Below, in pieces: positions 16,449 to 24,254 of a DNA stretch of 64,000 nt. Each line of letters opens with the position of its first letter. The first letter of the stretch is position 1. Below the pieces are notes generated by a model. That model worked only from the letters and a program-made list of their open reading frames with translations. It did no database searches and was not told the origin of the DNA. This DNA is from Hydrotalea sp. Lineage in GTDB: Bacteria > Bacteroidota > Bacteroidia > Chitinophagales > Chitinophagaceae. The position numbers were made by a program, and so were the translations under genes. The stretch lies in assembly GCA_022402565.1 (NCBI GenBank), contig JAKRSC010000001.1:1-64000 (forward strand), written 5' to 3'.

Positions 16449-19400
16449 TTATTTCAAGATGATTCTAATTTTATCTCGCTCTTTTCCTTTGGCGATTTGG
16501 TCTATGTAAGCTTTAAAGGCTTCAATGGCTTCATCGGGTGTGAGTGGCTTATTGAAAGTAGTTTTCATGTTCTCAATGCTAAGTTCCACTTTTTCAAGTC
16601 CTTTGTGTAAGTCCATGATGGCATTGCGTATGCGTAGCGCATTGTCTTTAGCCAGTTCAATGGCACCTGACTTAAAATCGGAAAGCAATTTTTGGGTTGC
16701 CTCATCCAACAGGTTCATTTTCTTTTTCACCATGGGGTCATCCAAGGTTTCCTTTAGTGTTCCTGTCCATTGCTCAAGCAGTTCTACCAGGTCGCTTTTC
16801 AGTTGCTTTACACTCAGTACTTCGGCACCTTCAAAATCAGCCGGGTTAAAATCCTGATAGGGCGCAGTAAGAATCAGGTTCTTGTTAACGCTACTATCGG
16901 CTGGTTGCAGTTTATTGATTTTATTCAACCACTGCATATATTGCCCTGAAGAAAGGAAATCAGCATCTTTCAGAATATCGCAAATGGCTTTTGCATCTGA
17001 ATCGAGCAAAGCAATTTTTTGAGTATGGTCTTTTTGGCTGATGCGATGTTTCAGGTACAAATCAAGATACAAATCGGCATATCGCTCTTTGAGTTGATGC
17101 AGCTGCTTCTTGTATTTTTCAAGTTCTGCTTCATCGTTTTTACCCAGCACCTGAGCCAATTGATTGATGGCATCTGAGACCTCATCTTTGAAGGCATTAT
17201 CGGTAATATATTGTTTGCATTGCTGTAAATAGGAAATGTCTTCATTCAGTAGATTTAATTCTGCAAGTTGCTTTTCTAATTGTTCTACTTCTGCTTTGGC
17301 AGGCAGGATGCGGTTCAGGTCATCTACTGAAAAAGCGAAGTTTTTAATTTTAGCCTCAGAAGTATAATTGGCCAGCTTATCACAGAATCCAGAAAATGCC
17401 GTAAAGTGTTGGCGGAATTTGCTCGCTTGATCCGTGCTTACAATTTCAATTCCTTTAAAAATATACCCTCCCTGAATTTTGCTCAATAAGGTTACGGTGC
17501 GTTTTGCCCAATCATTGGCAGCACTTACCAAATGGGTGTATGTTGAAGGATCTTTTAATTGATTGCTTAAATCCCTGCCCAACATACCGATAAACATGGT
17601 TTTGAGTGCTGCAAGGTTTAACCCTTTTGGCGGCTTGATATGGGTGAATGAATAAAAGTCTTGCTTTTGAATATCCCTGAGTTCGTTCAGATTGGTTGAG
17701 TTAATGGACTTTCCGGAATTCAGGGTTATTTCAATTTCACCCAAAGCTGCCAAGGTTGCCATTACCACAAACTCCAATTCAGCTTCAATCTGAAAATCTT
17801 TGGTCAACCAAAGGTTATCGCTTTTATCTACATACTCAATGATTTCATCGCGGTTTAATACTTTCCCTTCACCTTTATCAGCCAACATTTTCAATAAACT
17901 TTTGGCATAGGGTGAATGGCTATAGTCGAGCATTCCCGGCACCCAACATCCCAAACCTGTTAAGATGCCTTCACCATCTCGATTCGCTTGTTCTGGCGAA
18001 GCGACCTTTACCAATGCTTGTTTCACCAATCGGTCAAAATTGTCTTTGGCTACTGGTGAATTCAGTTGGGTAAATTTGGGATAATTCGGCCGCTCATCAG
18101 AAAACCAATTTTCAAACACTATAGATGCAACAGTCGAGAAGATTTGCTCTTTCGTAGAACCGGCTCCCGGTAATGGATAACCACTTAAGGGAAGTTCTTT
18201 CCCTTGATAGTCCACCTGAGTTATTTGAACATATTCCTGGTCAAATAATGCCCTTGCTTTTTTATTTAACTCATCAATCTTTTGTCTGTAAATAGGCTTT
18301 TGTGAACTATCCGCACGGACCTCCAAAGCTAGTGCAGCTCCGTATAGTGTTACAGCTTCCTTAAACTCTTTAGATAGGCCATCAAAAACAAAATAGATTT
18401 CATCTTCTTCGTGATTGCGGCTTTTCTTGCTATCATCGAAGATGGGCATGAAATACATATAAAAGTGCTGACGCGGATGTGTTGTAGATTTTTCATTGGG
18501 ATTGCCAAAGAAGATGTAACCATCACGATAGCTTTTGTGCGATTTCCAGTCTATGCTATGTTCCCAAATACGAAAGCCTGTTCTATACGTATCATGGTCA
18601 AGCGGAAGGTTAACCTCCAAAAACTTAAAGAAGTATTCATCCTTTTGAGAGTCGGCCATGGTAGCCGCATAATCTTTTATATTCTGATCATAATTTGGTC
18701 CTCCCTCAATGCGAATTCTATATTCGCTATTATTTGGATTTTTATCAAAGAAAGACCCTGAAGTTGCTGATATAATATAATTAGCTGTTGAATCAATTAT
18801 GTCTATAAGGAAATCTCTATTGTCTGCTAATTTATCAGTTAAGCACAAATCGTCAACTAGATGTTCCGCATTAGTTCCATTCTGTTTTTGCAGTTCATGC
18901 TGTAAGATTCTAATGGCACAGGCATTAACGATGCGTTTGGCTACTCCCTTCTTAGATGCTCTTACACCAGTGAAGTAGGAATCAATTTTATCTTGAATGG
19001 TGTCCGTTATTTCTTTTACTTTTCTAATATCCGGTATCGCCATTAAATCTTGACTTCTTTGAATATCTTCCCAATAGCGGTCGTAGGTTAGCAACCCGGG
19101 ATTGTCTTTAGGAACTTCTTGCTCCAGTATTTCAGAAAATTGATTGGAGAGTGTTTTAAGGATTTCACGCTGACTTTTCCCAATTCTGATTTTTTCAAAA
19201 TTTTCAAAATAGGTGGGGTGAACAGGATAAAGCTCCACATAATCCTGTGTTCGACCATGCATATCAGTGAAAAGACTCAAAAAAGGATCGAGATGCGATT
19301 TGATTTTTTGCTTTTGGTGCTCATCTTTTCGTAACAAGCGATTTTTCACGATATAGGCAACATCTTCTTTTGTAATCATGATGTCTTTGTAGCGGTCATT

Positions 19401-20108
19401 CACTTTCTGCAGCATATCCGCTGCAAATTGAAATTCGGGCGAATGGTAAATCATTTCCTGAACACCAAAAATGAATTTGAACTTTGATTTATCACAGGCT
19501 TGTCCTAATGCTTGCAATACAGCCAAATCCTGATTCAGCTTGTCTGATGCGCTGCGGCCTTTCAGATAGGCAAGCATTTCATCAATTACTATCAGGAAAC
19601 CTTTGTCCGGGAATTTATCTTCGAACTCAGCCATCATTAAAAGCAGCTTATCGAAATAGGGTTTTGGCCCGTGACCGTCAAATGAGAAATTTATTCCCTG
19701 ACTCTTGAGATAATTTTCCATTTGGAATGTAATCACCTCCCAAAGACTTTCGGTATTTCCTAACTCAAACCGCAAAACTTTGAACTTCCCTGCAATTGAT
19801 TTTAAATCCTTTTTTGGTTTTTCATCATTCACAAGGTCAATTAATGTTGCATCTTCTGCAAGCAATGAAACCAACGACATCAAATGCGATTTACCCGTAC
19901 CATAATTACCCACTACCTGTAAGCCAAATGATTCTCCGGAATAATTGAAATCAAGATTCCGAATCATCAAGGGTATGAGATGATTTTTGAAAGTGTCAGA
20001 GAATACAAAGGTCTTTACCAGTGTATTCTGATAGTCCAACTCACTTGTTCTGCTAAATTTCACTACTTCGGTTATGGGTTCGAAGTTTAATAGTTCTTTA
20101 TACTTCAT
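16449..20108 (-). CDS. brxC: BREX P-loop ATPase BrxC (DUF6079-type)
   Basis: A 1219-aa STAND/AAA-like ATPase of the BrxC/DUF6079 kind. Walker A is GNYGTGKS at 67-74, followed by SHLMSLVSLL; Walker B is FLIVIDEMLAYL near 170, with a sensor-like FIFGVQEMIY near 215. Long helical and coiled-coil segments fill the C-terminal third (about 960-1190). BrxC is a core BREX component thought to act as an ATP-driven clamp or signal transducer on DNA. It overlaps brxF by 4 bp and lies 5 bp from the RecD-like gene. Length is normal for the family. Confidence 0.92.
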   Translation of the reverse strand: MKYKELLNFEPITEVVKFSRTSELDYQNTLVKTFVFSDTFKNHLIPLMIRNLDFNYSGESFGLQVVGNYGTGKSHLMSLVSLLAEDATLIDLVNDEKPKKDLKSIAGKFKVLRFELGNTESLWEVITFQMENYLKSQGINFSFDGHGPKPYFDKLLLMMAEFEDKFPDKGFLIVIDEMLAYLKGRSASDKLNQDLAVLQALGQACDKSKFKFIFGVQEMIYHSPEFQFAADMLQKVNDRYKDIMITKEDVAYIVKNRLLRKDEHQKQKIKSHLDPFLSLFTDMHGRTQDYVELYPVHPTYFENFEKIRIGKSQREILKTLSNQFSEILEQEVPKDNPGLLTYDRYWEDIQRSQDLMAIPDIRKVKEITDTIQDKIDSYFTGVRASKKGVAKRIVNACAIRILQHELQKQNGTNAEHLVDDLCLTDKLADNRDFLIDIIDSTANYIISATSGSFFDKNPNNSEYRIRIEGGPNYDQNIKDYAATMADSQKDEYFFKFLEVNLPLDHDTYRTGFRIWEHSIDWKSHKSYRDGYIFFGNPNEKSTTHPRQHFYMYFMPIFDDSKKSRNHEEDEIYFVFDGLSKEFKEAVTLYGAALALEVRADSSQKPIYRQKIDELNKKARALFDQEYVQITQVDYQGKELPLSGYPLPGAGSTKEQIFSTVASIVFENWFSDERPNYPKFTQLNSPVAKDNFDRLVKQALVKVASPEQANRDGEGILTGLGCWVPGMLDYSHSPYAKSLLKMLADKGEGKVLNRDEIIEYVDKSDNLWLTKDFQIEAELEFVVMATLAALGEIEITLNSGKSINSTNLNELRDIQKQDFYSFTHIKPPKGLNLAALKTMFIGMLGRDLSNQLKDPSTYTHLVSAANDWAKRTVTLLSKIQGGYIFKGIEIVSTDQASKFRQHFTAFSGFCDKLANYTSEAKIKNFAFSVDDLNRILPAKAEVEQLEKQLAELNLLNEDISYLQQCKQYITDNAFKDEVSDAINQLAQVLGKNDEAELEKYKKQLHQLKERYADLYLDLYLKHRISQKDHTQKIALLDSDAKAICDILKDADFLSSGQYMQWLNKINKLQPADSSVNKNLILTAPYQDFNPADFEGAEVLSVKQLKSDLVELLEQWTGTLKETLDDPMVKKKMNLLDEATQKLLSDFKSGAIELAKDNALRIRNAIMDLHKGLEKVELSIENMKTTFNKPLTPDEAIEAFKAYIDQIAKGKERDKIRIILK

Positions 20109-20536
20109 ATTGCGATATGGCTTAAGTTCTTAATGTTTATTTTGATTCCGTTTTCTTTGGTTAAAAAGTAGATATTCTCTGCATCTAGCTCTCCTTCCCA
20201 CTTAACGAAAAGTAGGTTGTTTTGCGAGTACCTATCGAGCAAGCTCACAAAATCTATTTTTAATTCCGGTTCGAAAAGAATACCGATATTTTCAATTGAT
20301 AAATGTTTCCCAAACACATCATGTTGATAGATTGCAGCATTGAGAATACTATCTAATTCGAATAAAACACGCATGGCAATTCTTCCCGGCTCATTCAAAT
20401 TGTAAATACTCTCTGATATTCGTAGCCCGACATTTACAGATTGTAAAGCAGAAATATCTTGAGAATAAAAAATGATTTTGTTCCTTGATTGGGACTTTAT
20501 GTAGTCTGTTATTGCTTGGTTTATCAGGTTACTCAT
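20105..20536 (-). CDS. brxF: BrxF-like protein lacking a P-loop
   Basis: A 143-aa protein in the slot directly before brxC, where BREX type 3 has brxF. The NVGLRISESIYNL segment near 35 and the C-terminal stretch with IGILFEPELKIDFVSLL (about 85-101) followed by LLFVKWEG look like BrxF. In BrxF, as I know the family, a GxxGxGKT Walker A sits between the first strand and the NxGL segment; here KIIFYSQDISALQSVNVGL shows no glycine loop and no Lys-Ser/Thr. Either the ATP site is lost or this branch never had it. It overlaps both neighbours by 4 bp (ATGA-type), so it is surely co-translated. The family call is by eye. Confidence 0.68.
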   Translation of the reverse strand: MSNLINQAITDYIKSQSRNKIIFYSQDISALQSVNVGLRISESIYNLNEPGRIAMRVLFELDSILNAAIYQHDVFGKHLSIENIGILFEPELKIDFVSLLDRYSQNNLLFVKWEGELDAENIYFLTKENGIKINIKNLSHIAI

Positions 20537-20715
20537 TTACTTTTCTTTTTTGGGTCCGCCAATAAATCAGCAACTTCTACATCTAAAATCTTCGCAATTT
20601 CAAAAAGTACTTCAATTCTTGGCTGTTGCCGGTTTTGCACATAGCCTTTAACCATGTTGTAACTTTTGCCAAGTCTCTCAGCCAGCCATGTCTGCTTGAT
20701 TTCCTTTTCTTCCAA
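20533..20715 (-). CDS. Small XRE-type HTH regulator at the head of the BREX operon, N-terminus shortened
   Basis: A 60-aa Cro/CI-type HTH: KQTWLAERLGKSYNMVKGYV as the helix-turn-helix, then RQQPRIEVLFEIAKILDV. Relatives usually begin a few residues earlier with an ATG. Here an in-frame TGA (nucleotides 20730-20728) lies four codons before the TTG used as start (20715), and no ATG or GTG is available between them. It is therefore either TTG-initiated or has lost its start. It overlaps brxF by 4 bp and is the first gene of the operon, so it is the natural candidate for the operon regulator. Confidence 0.72.
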   Translation of the reverse strand: MEEKEIKQTWLAERLGKSYNMVKGYVQNRQQPRIEVLFEIAKILDVEVADLLADPKKKSK

Positions 20716-20745
20716 TACTTCTCATGTCTGTAAAAAACTTAGTTG

Positions 20746-20770
20746 GCTAAAATAGGTTAATATTTTAAGC
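20746..20770. promoter_or_regulatory. Candidate operator upstream of the BREX operon
   Basis: An inverted repeat with arms TAAAATA (20748-20754) and TATTTTA (20761-20767), flanked by GC and AGC, separated by 6 bp. It lies about 30-55 bp upstream of the XRE start, in A+T-rich DNA where the operon promoter must be. Only a weak -7-like element (TATTTTG on the minus strand) is visible further upstream. Binding by the XRE protein is inferred. Confidence 0.4.
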
Positions 20771-20881
20771 TATATCAAAATACAAGATAAAAAACGTATG
20801 AAAAAGTGTTGTGGTGTTTGAGGGAGAGGCTTGAAAAACCCACTTAATTTAAATAAATAACAAAGTTGCATCTATACATTG

Positions 20882-21823
20882 TCAAAGTTTATTAATGCTT
20901 TCGATTGTCTTGAGAATTATTTTTCCCAATGTAGATATGGCAGCAGGAGTCACAATAATTCTTTCCCCTTCACTATAACTTTTATCATTTGTAACTTGTA
21001 AATACTTTAAATCTACTAAGCCCCCTTTATGCTCGAGAAGATGTCTTCTTTGCGTAAAAAGTAATAAGCTGTTCAATTCTTCTTTTGTTAACCAAGTTTC
21101 ATAACCTTCTCCTTTTAAATCAATCCAAAGTTTATTACTTTTCTCAACATTTTGAAATGCATTGAATGGTGCATTGGTTGCAGATAAACTATTGTACTTT
21201 ACTTCATTGAATGTTTGTAAAACACCAATACAATCTGAAAGTGAATTTTCAATTATTGACCTGATTATAATAGCCACTTCATCTTTAGTGAGTGTTTGCT
21301 CAAGTGCTTTTTGAATTTCAAAAATCTTTTCTGCCTTTAAAATCAGTTTTTCAATTGCTTCCTTAGCTGTCCTTTCAATTGAGTTATAACCGCAACTTGG
21401 ACAAAAAAAAGCTGCTCCAATTACGGAAAAACGGGTCTTGCAACTTTCACAAGTTATATCTAATTCAAACTCTTCGACTGATTGGATAGGAGAAATATTT
21501 TGAGACATTGGTGTTCCATGATGCCAATTATCCATAATCAAACTTCTAACACTACTTATTATTTCTTTTCGTTGGGATTTAGGCATATACTCAATAGCAG
21601 GTGAATTATTCCTGCAAATTGGGCAAAAAGCACCTTCGGCTTTAGTGATATTTCGCCAATCTTCAGCGTTTACCTTAAAGCAACATTTGCATTCATTTTT
21701 TGGACACTCCCTATCAAGCATGCCTTTAGCATCCGGAATGATAGGAATTGTTTTCATTCCAAGGTCTTGAATGTCACTTTGGAAATTTTTAACTTTCCTT
21801 AGCATGTCTTGAATTGTTCCCAT
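20882..21823 (-). CDS. Zinc-ribbon protein with HEPN-type RX4H motif
   Basis: A 313-aa protein with three Cys clusters: CPKNECKCC (about 39-47) pairing with CPIC near 69, and CESC near 125 pairing with CPSCG near 142, i.e. at least two zinc ribbons. The C-terminal part is helical and ends with the motif FTQRRHLLEHKGGLVD near residue 257, which fits the HEPN RNase signature R-X4-H with a polar residue after the Arg. HEPN domains of this kind occur in RNA-cleaving toxins and defence effectors. It lies 167 bp upstream of the BREX head gene on the same strand and has its own gap, so it is probably a separate unit. Residue positions are approximate, and a non-catalytic HEPN fold is possible. Confidence 0.65.
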   Translation of the reverse strand: MGTIQDMLRKVKNFQSDIQDLGMKTIPIIPDAKGMLDRECPKNECKCCFKVNAEDWRNITKAEGAFCPICRNNSPAIEYMPKSQRKEIISSVRSLIMDNWHHGTPMSQNISPIQSVEEFELDITCESCKTRFSVIGAAFFCPSCGYNSIERTAKEAIEKLILKAEKIFEIQKALEQTLTKDEVAIIIRSIIENSLSDCIGVLQTFNEVKYNSLSATNAPFNAFQNVEKSNKLWIDLKGEGYETWLTKEELNSLLLFTQRRHLLEHKGGLVDLKYLQVTNDKSYSEGERIIVTPAAISTLGKIILKTIESINKL

Positions 21824-22048
21824 AATTGAAGTCTTTCTTTAGGGTTGCGAACAAATTATTGATATTAGAAATAGCTATAATTTTGTTTAGTAAATCAATC
21901 TATAGCATTAAAAAGTTAGTTCTATATAGAAATTTGATTTAGGTATGAATCAGCGCTTAAACCTCAAAGCTTCGCTAATCTCAGTCACATTGAAGCAAGA
22001 CTGAGTTAGGATTATCTGCAAAAAATGGGGCGGGCAATAAGTATGTAA

Positions 22049-22140
22049 TTCCGGATTTCTGCTAACCTAGTGCACGTGTGTTCATTCTCTTACCAGGATT
22101 ACAATATTCCGAATTTAGGATTAAATATTGATTCGGTGAA
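22049..22140. mobile_element. Possible insertion-sequence end remnant
   Basis: Motifs of the type ATTCCGGATT (22049-22058), ATTCCGAATTTAGGATT (22106-22122) and ATTCGG (22130-22135) recur at intervals. Repeated motifs of this kind resemble the multi-repeat ends of IS21-type elements in Bacteroidota, but no transposase gene is present. The surrounding 690-bp gap between 21824 and 22513 holds no convincing protein gene. This is a weak call from pattern memory. Confidence 0.25.
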
Positions 22141-22313
22141 ATATTGGCCAAAATGGGTAAAAATTAGGCAAGTTAGCGAACATATATTTTTAACGTTTTC
22201 GGGGCTGCAAAATTTAGAAAATCGTTTTTTATTTGCACTGCAAGTAATTGTGTTAGCTGAGATTAAATAATAAAATATTCTGTTAGTTCTTTTTAGTTAT
22301 CCTATTACAAGCA

Positions 22314-22480
22314 TAAGATGGAAACGGTGTGAAGCAATTATTGCTTTGAGATGGCCGCCTGTTTTCCATCTTAAAATTTTTCGATTATTATTCATATAGT
22401 CATTGTATTTCCATACAATGAGAGAGCGACGGTTTTAAAAAATAGACGCCCTGCATTTCTATGCGGGGCTTTTATTTTTT
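22314..22480 (+). ncRNA. Candidate structured RNA with terminator
   Basis: Plus-strand folding shows three parts. First is a long arm: TAAGATGGAAA (22314-22324) pairs with TTTTCCATCTTA (22362-22373), allowing one bulge, and encloses a perfect 6-bp hairpin AAGCAA-TTA-TTGCTT (22332-22346). Second is a perfect 8-bp hairpin CATTGTAT-TTCC-ATACAATG (22401-22420). Third is an intrinsic terminator GCCCTGCAT-TTCT-ATGCGGGGC (22448-22469, one G-T pair) with TTTTATTTTTT. No gene on the plus strand ends here, so the terminator has no other obvious client. Both flanking genes are on the minus strand. The family is not recognised. Confidence 0.45.
22448..22480 (+). terminator. Intrinsic terminator
   Basis: A 9-bp stem with a TTCT loop, followed by a T-rich run ending at 22480. 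It is oriented for plus-strand transcription. On the minus strand it would lack a comparable T-tract after the hairpin. Confidence 0.7.
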
Positions 22481-22513
22481 CACTAAGTAATTTTGTCAAT
22501 TCAGTGTAAAAGA

Positions 22514-22996
22514 CTATCGTTTAATTTCATTGTATGAAACAAATCTAATAGGCTCAAGTATTACTGATTTTAAAGATTTGTTGTTATGAAATTTAGATAA
22601 AAAGTCTTTCGATAACATACTCATATTATTGTTATATATGACTTTATCACTCTCATCAAACTTTATAATTTCTATAGGAATTAATAGTAGTAAATCTTGT
22701 GTTATAATTCTTTCCCAAAAATCTATTGACTCCAATAGTATAGCATTTAGATGTTTTTTTATAGAATGATCCATATCATCAATAAATACAACCTTTTCAA
22801 ATATTCCTTTATTATCGAAGCTTATAAATGCAATAGAAAAATATGATGTTTTAATATCTTCATTTGAAATATAGTTCACTAATTTTCTTTCAAGAAATTT
22901 CAATAATTCAGCATCTCCCTTTTTGAAACCAGAATTTGATTGAGCATTTAAACTAATGCCGACTAGTAAAACAAAAGCTAGAATGATTAAACGCAT
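22514..22996 (-). CDS. Exported protein of unknown function
   Basis: A 160-aa protein with a clear signal peptide (MRLIILAFVLLVGISLNAQS, cleavage after NAQ or so). The mature part is helical and charged and includes SIAFISFDNKGIFEKVVFIDD, a beta hairpin like those in TonB-C-type or small periplasmic proteins. No family is recognised. It lies at the end of the integrative element, isolated from the other genes by 130 bp, so it may be cargo. Confidence 0.65.
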   Translation of the reverse strand: MRLIILAFVLLVGISLNAQSNSGFKKGDAELLKFLERKLVNYISNEDIKTSYFSIAFISFDNKGIFEKVVFIDDMDHSIKKHLNAILLESIDFWERIITQDLLLLIPIEIIKFDESDKVIYNNNMSMLSKDFLSKFHNNKSLKSVILEPIRFVSYNEIKR

Positions 22997-23124
22997 TAAT
23001 AGTATTGTTTGAAATACGATTAAATTAGAAGTTGTTACTCCAAAAATATACTAAATACCCAAGCATTTTAAGTAGTTGTTCAAATACACCCCAGCCCTAG
23101 CAAATGCCAGGGCTGGGGATTGGT

Positions 23125-23565
23125 TTACTTCCATTGAATAGTATTGGAACGTATTTTTTGGATAAGCGTGACTGGAGGATCTTCCTGGGCTAAGCAATAG
23201 GGCAAAAAGGCTTCCATTGGACAAACTATTCCAGTTACAATAAGCTTAGTCTTCATTTCAACCAAGTCGGCTAAGAGCTTCCAAGCTAGACGGACCGACA
23301 ACTGCTTCAACTGATCCAAACGCTCAGGACTCAACTTATACTGTTCCTCGTAAATATTTTGATAGCATTTATCGACTTGTGTTGTGAGCAAGTAAGGAAC
23401 ATGCATCATCTTCTGGACATTGAACACCGAGAATCCAATTCCCACACATTCCTTATTCTTATATTCCTTGCGAATATGTGTGGCTCCAATGTCCACTAAA
23501 TAGAGCTCAATTTTTGCGATGTACCTATTGACATCGGGATGGGTTACCATTTCTTTCAAATTCAT
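23125..23565 (-). CDS. Unknown protein of the integrative element
   Basis: A 146-aa soluble protein (MNLKEMVTHPDVNRYIAKIE at the start) rich in Leu, Lys and Val, with no signal peptide or membrane segment. It begins 15 bp after the stop of the DnaC-like gene and is probably co-transcribed with the replication-type genes. No motif permits a functional call. A run of single-Cys positions (C41, C68, C115, C128, approximate) does not form a clear metal site. Confidence 0.65.
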   Translation of the reverse strand: MNLKEMVTHPDVNRYIAKIELYLVDIGATHIRKEYKNKECVGIGFSVFNVQKMMHVPYLLTTQVDKCYQNIYEEQYKLSPERLDQLKQLSVRLAWKLLADLVEMKTKLIVTGIVCPMEAFLPYCLAQEDPPVTLIQKIRSNTIQWK

Positions 23566-23579
23566 ATAACGGGGTTTCT

Positions 23580-24254
23580 TTAAGACCTTTTATCAATTGC
23601 ATTGGGATGATACGCTATGAGATTACAAGCCCCTCTTAATCGGCTTCTAAATCGCTTTCCATAACGCTCCTCAATTTCACTGGTAGTTAGGTTCGTGTTA
23701 AAATGAGTGATTAATCCATTGTGCTCATACAGTTCAAAACGGGATATAAAAACCTCAGCCATTACATTGAGCGCATTGCCAAAATGAGATCCATCACTTT
23801 CAGCTCCAAGGTCATCAAAACAAAATATCCTAGGCTTAAAGTCATACCCATTCGCATTCGAATACTTGTCGATAATGGATTTCCCAACTTCACAATACTC
23901 AAATACAACTTGTCGGCAAGGTTTAACCAGGCATTTGAACTCATCACTTGTTAACACGCTCATTATCCTAAACAAGGATGTTTTACCACAACCAACAGGA
24001 CCAGTAAGCAGAATTCCCTTTTTCAAATTGATGTTCAGTAATTCAGCTCCTTCTTCATCGCGTGCAAACCAGATCATCATTCTGAGCACCACCGGAAGAT
24101 CATCAGCATGAATTTTAAACTTAGGTCCATACAACTTCTTACCAGTTTCCTCCGTAAGGTCAACCATGCTTTGGTAATTGACAGAAGAGCTCTTCAATTC
24201 AGGAACATACTTAAATAGGTTCTGCGTAGTTTTTGGTTGAATTATTGTAGACAT
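23580..24254 (-). CDS. DnaC/IstB-like AAA+ ATPase (helicase-loader type)
   Basis: A protein of about 224 aa with Walker A GILLTGPVGCGKTSL near residue 85 and Walker B RIFCFDDLGAES near 150, followed by an Asn sensor in THFNTNLTTSEI near 190 and an Arg-finger-like RFRSRLRGAC near 205. This is the DnaC/IstB architecture, usually a loader of replicative helicase or a transposition ATPase. No IS21 transposase neighbours it, and the wHTH gene upstream overlaps it, which favours replication of the element. The ATG at 24254 was taken; another ATG is two codons upstream (24260). Confidence 0.82.
   Translation of the reverse strand: MSTIIQPKTTQNLFKYVPELKSSSVNYQSMVDLTEETGKKLYGPKFKIHADDLPVVLRMMIWFARDEEGAELLNINLKKGILLTGPVGCGKTSLFRIMSVLTSDEFKCLVKPCRQVVFEYCEVGKSIIDKYSNANGYDFKPRIFCFDDLGAESDGSHFGNALNVMAEVFISRFELYEHNGLITHFNTNLTTSEIEERYGKRFRSRLRGACNLIAYHPNAIDKRS

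Noticed and set aside
22070-22270. A 66-aa open frame on the plus strand in the non-coding stretch
   Set aside because: It crosses the IS-end-like repeat motifs and has no recognisable domain or upstream signals.
23580-24254. IS21 transposition helper IstB
   Set aside because: The fold fits, but no istA-type transposase accompanies it and the overlapping wHTH gene indicates a replication module.
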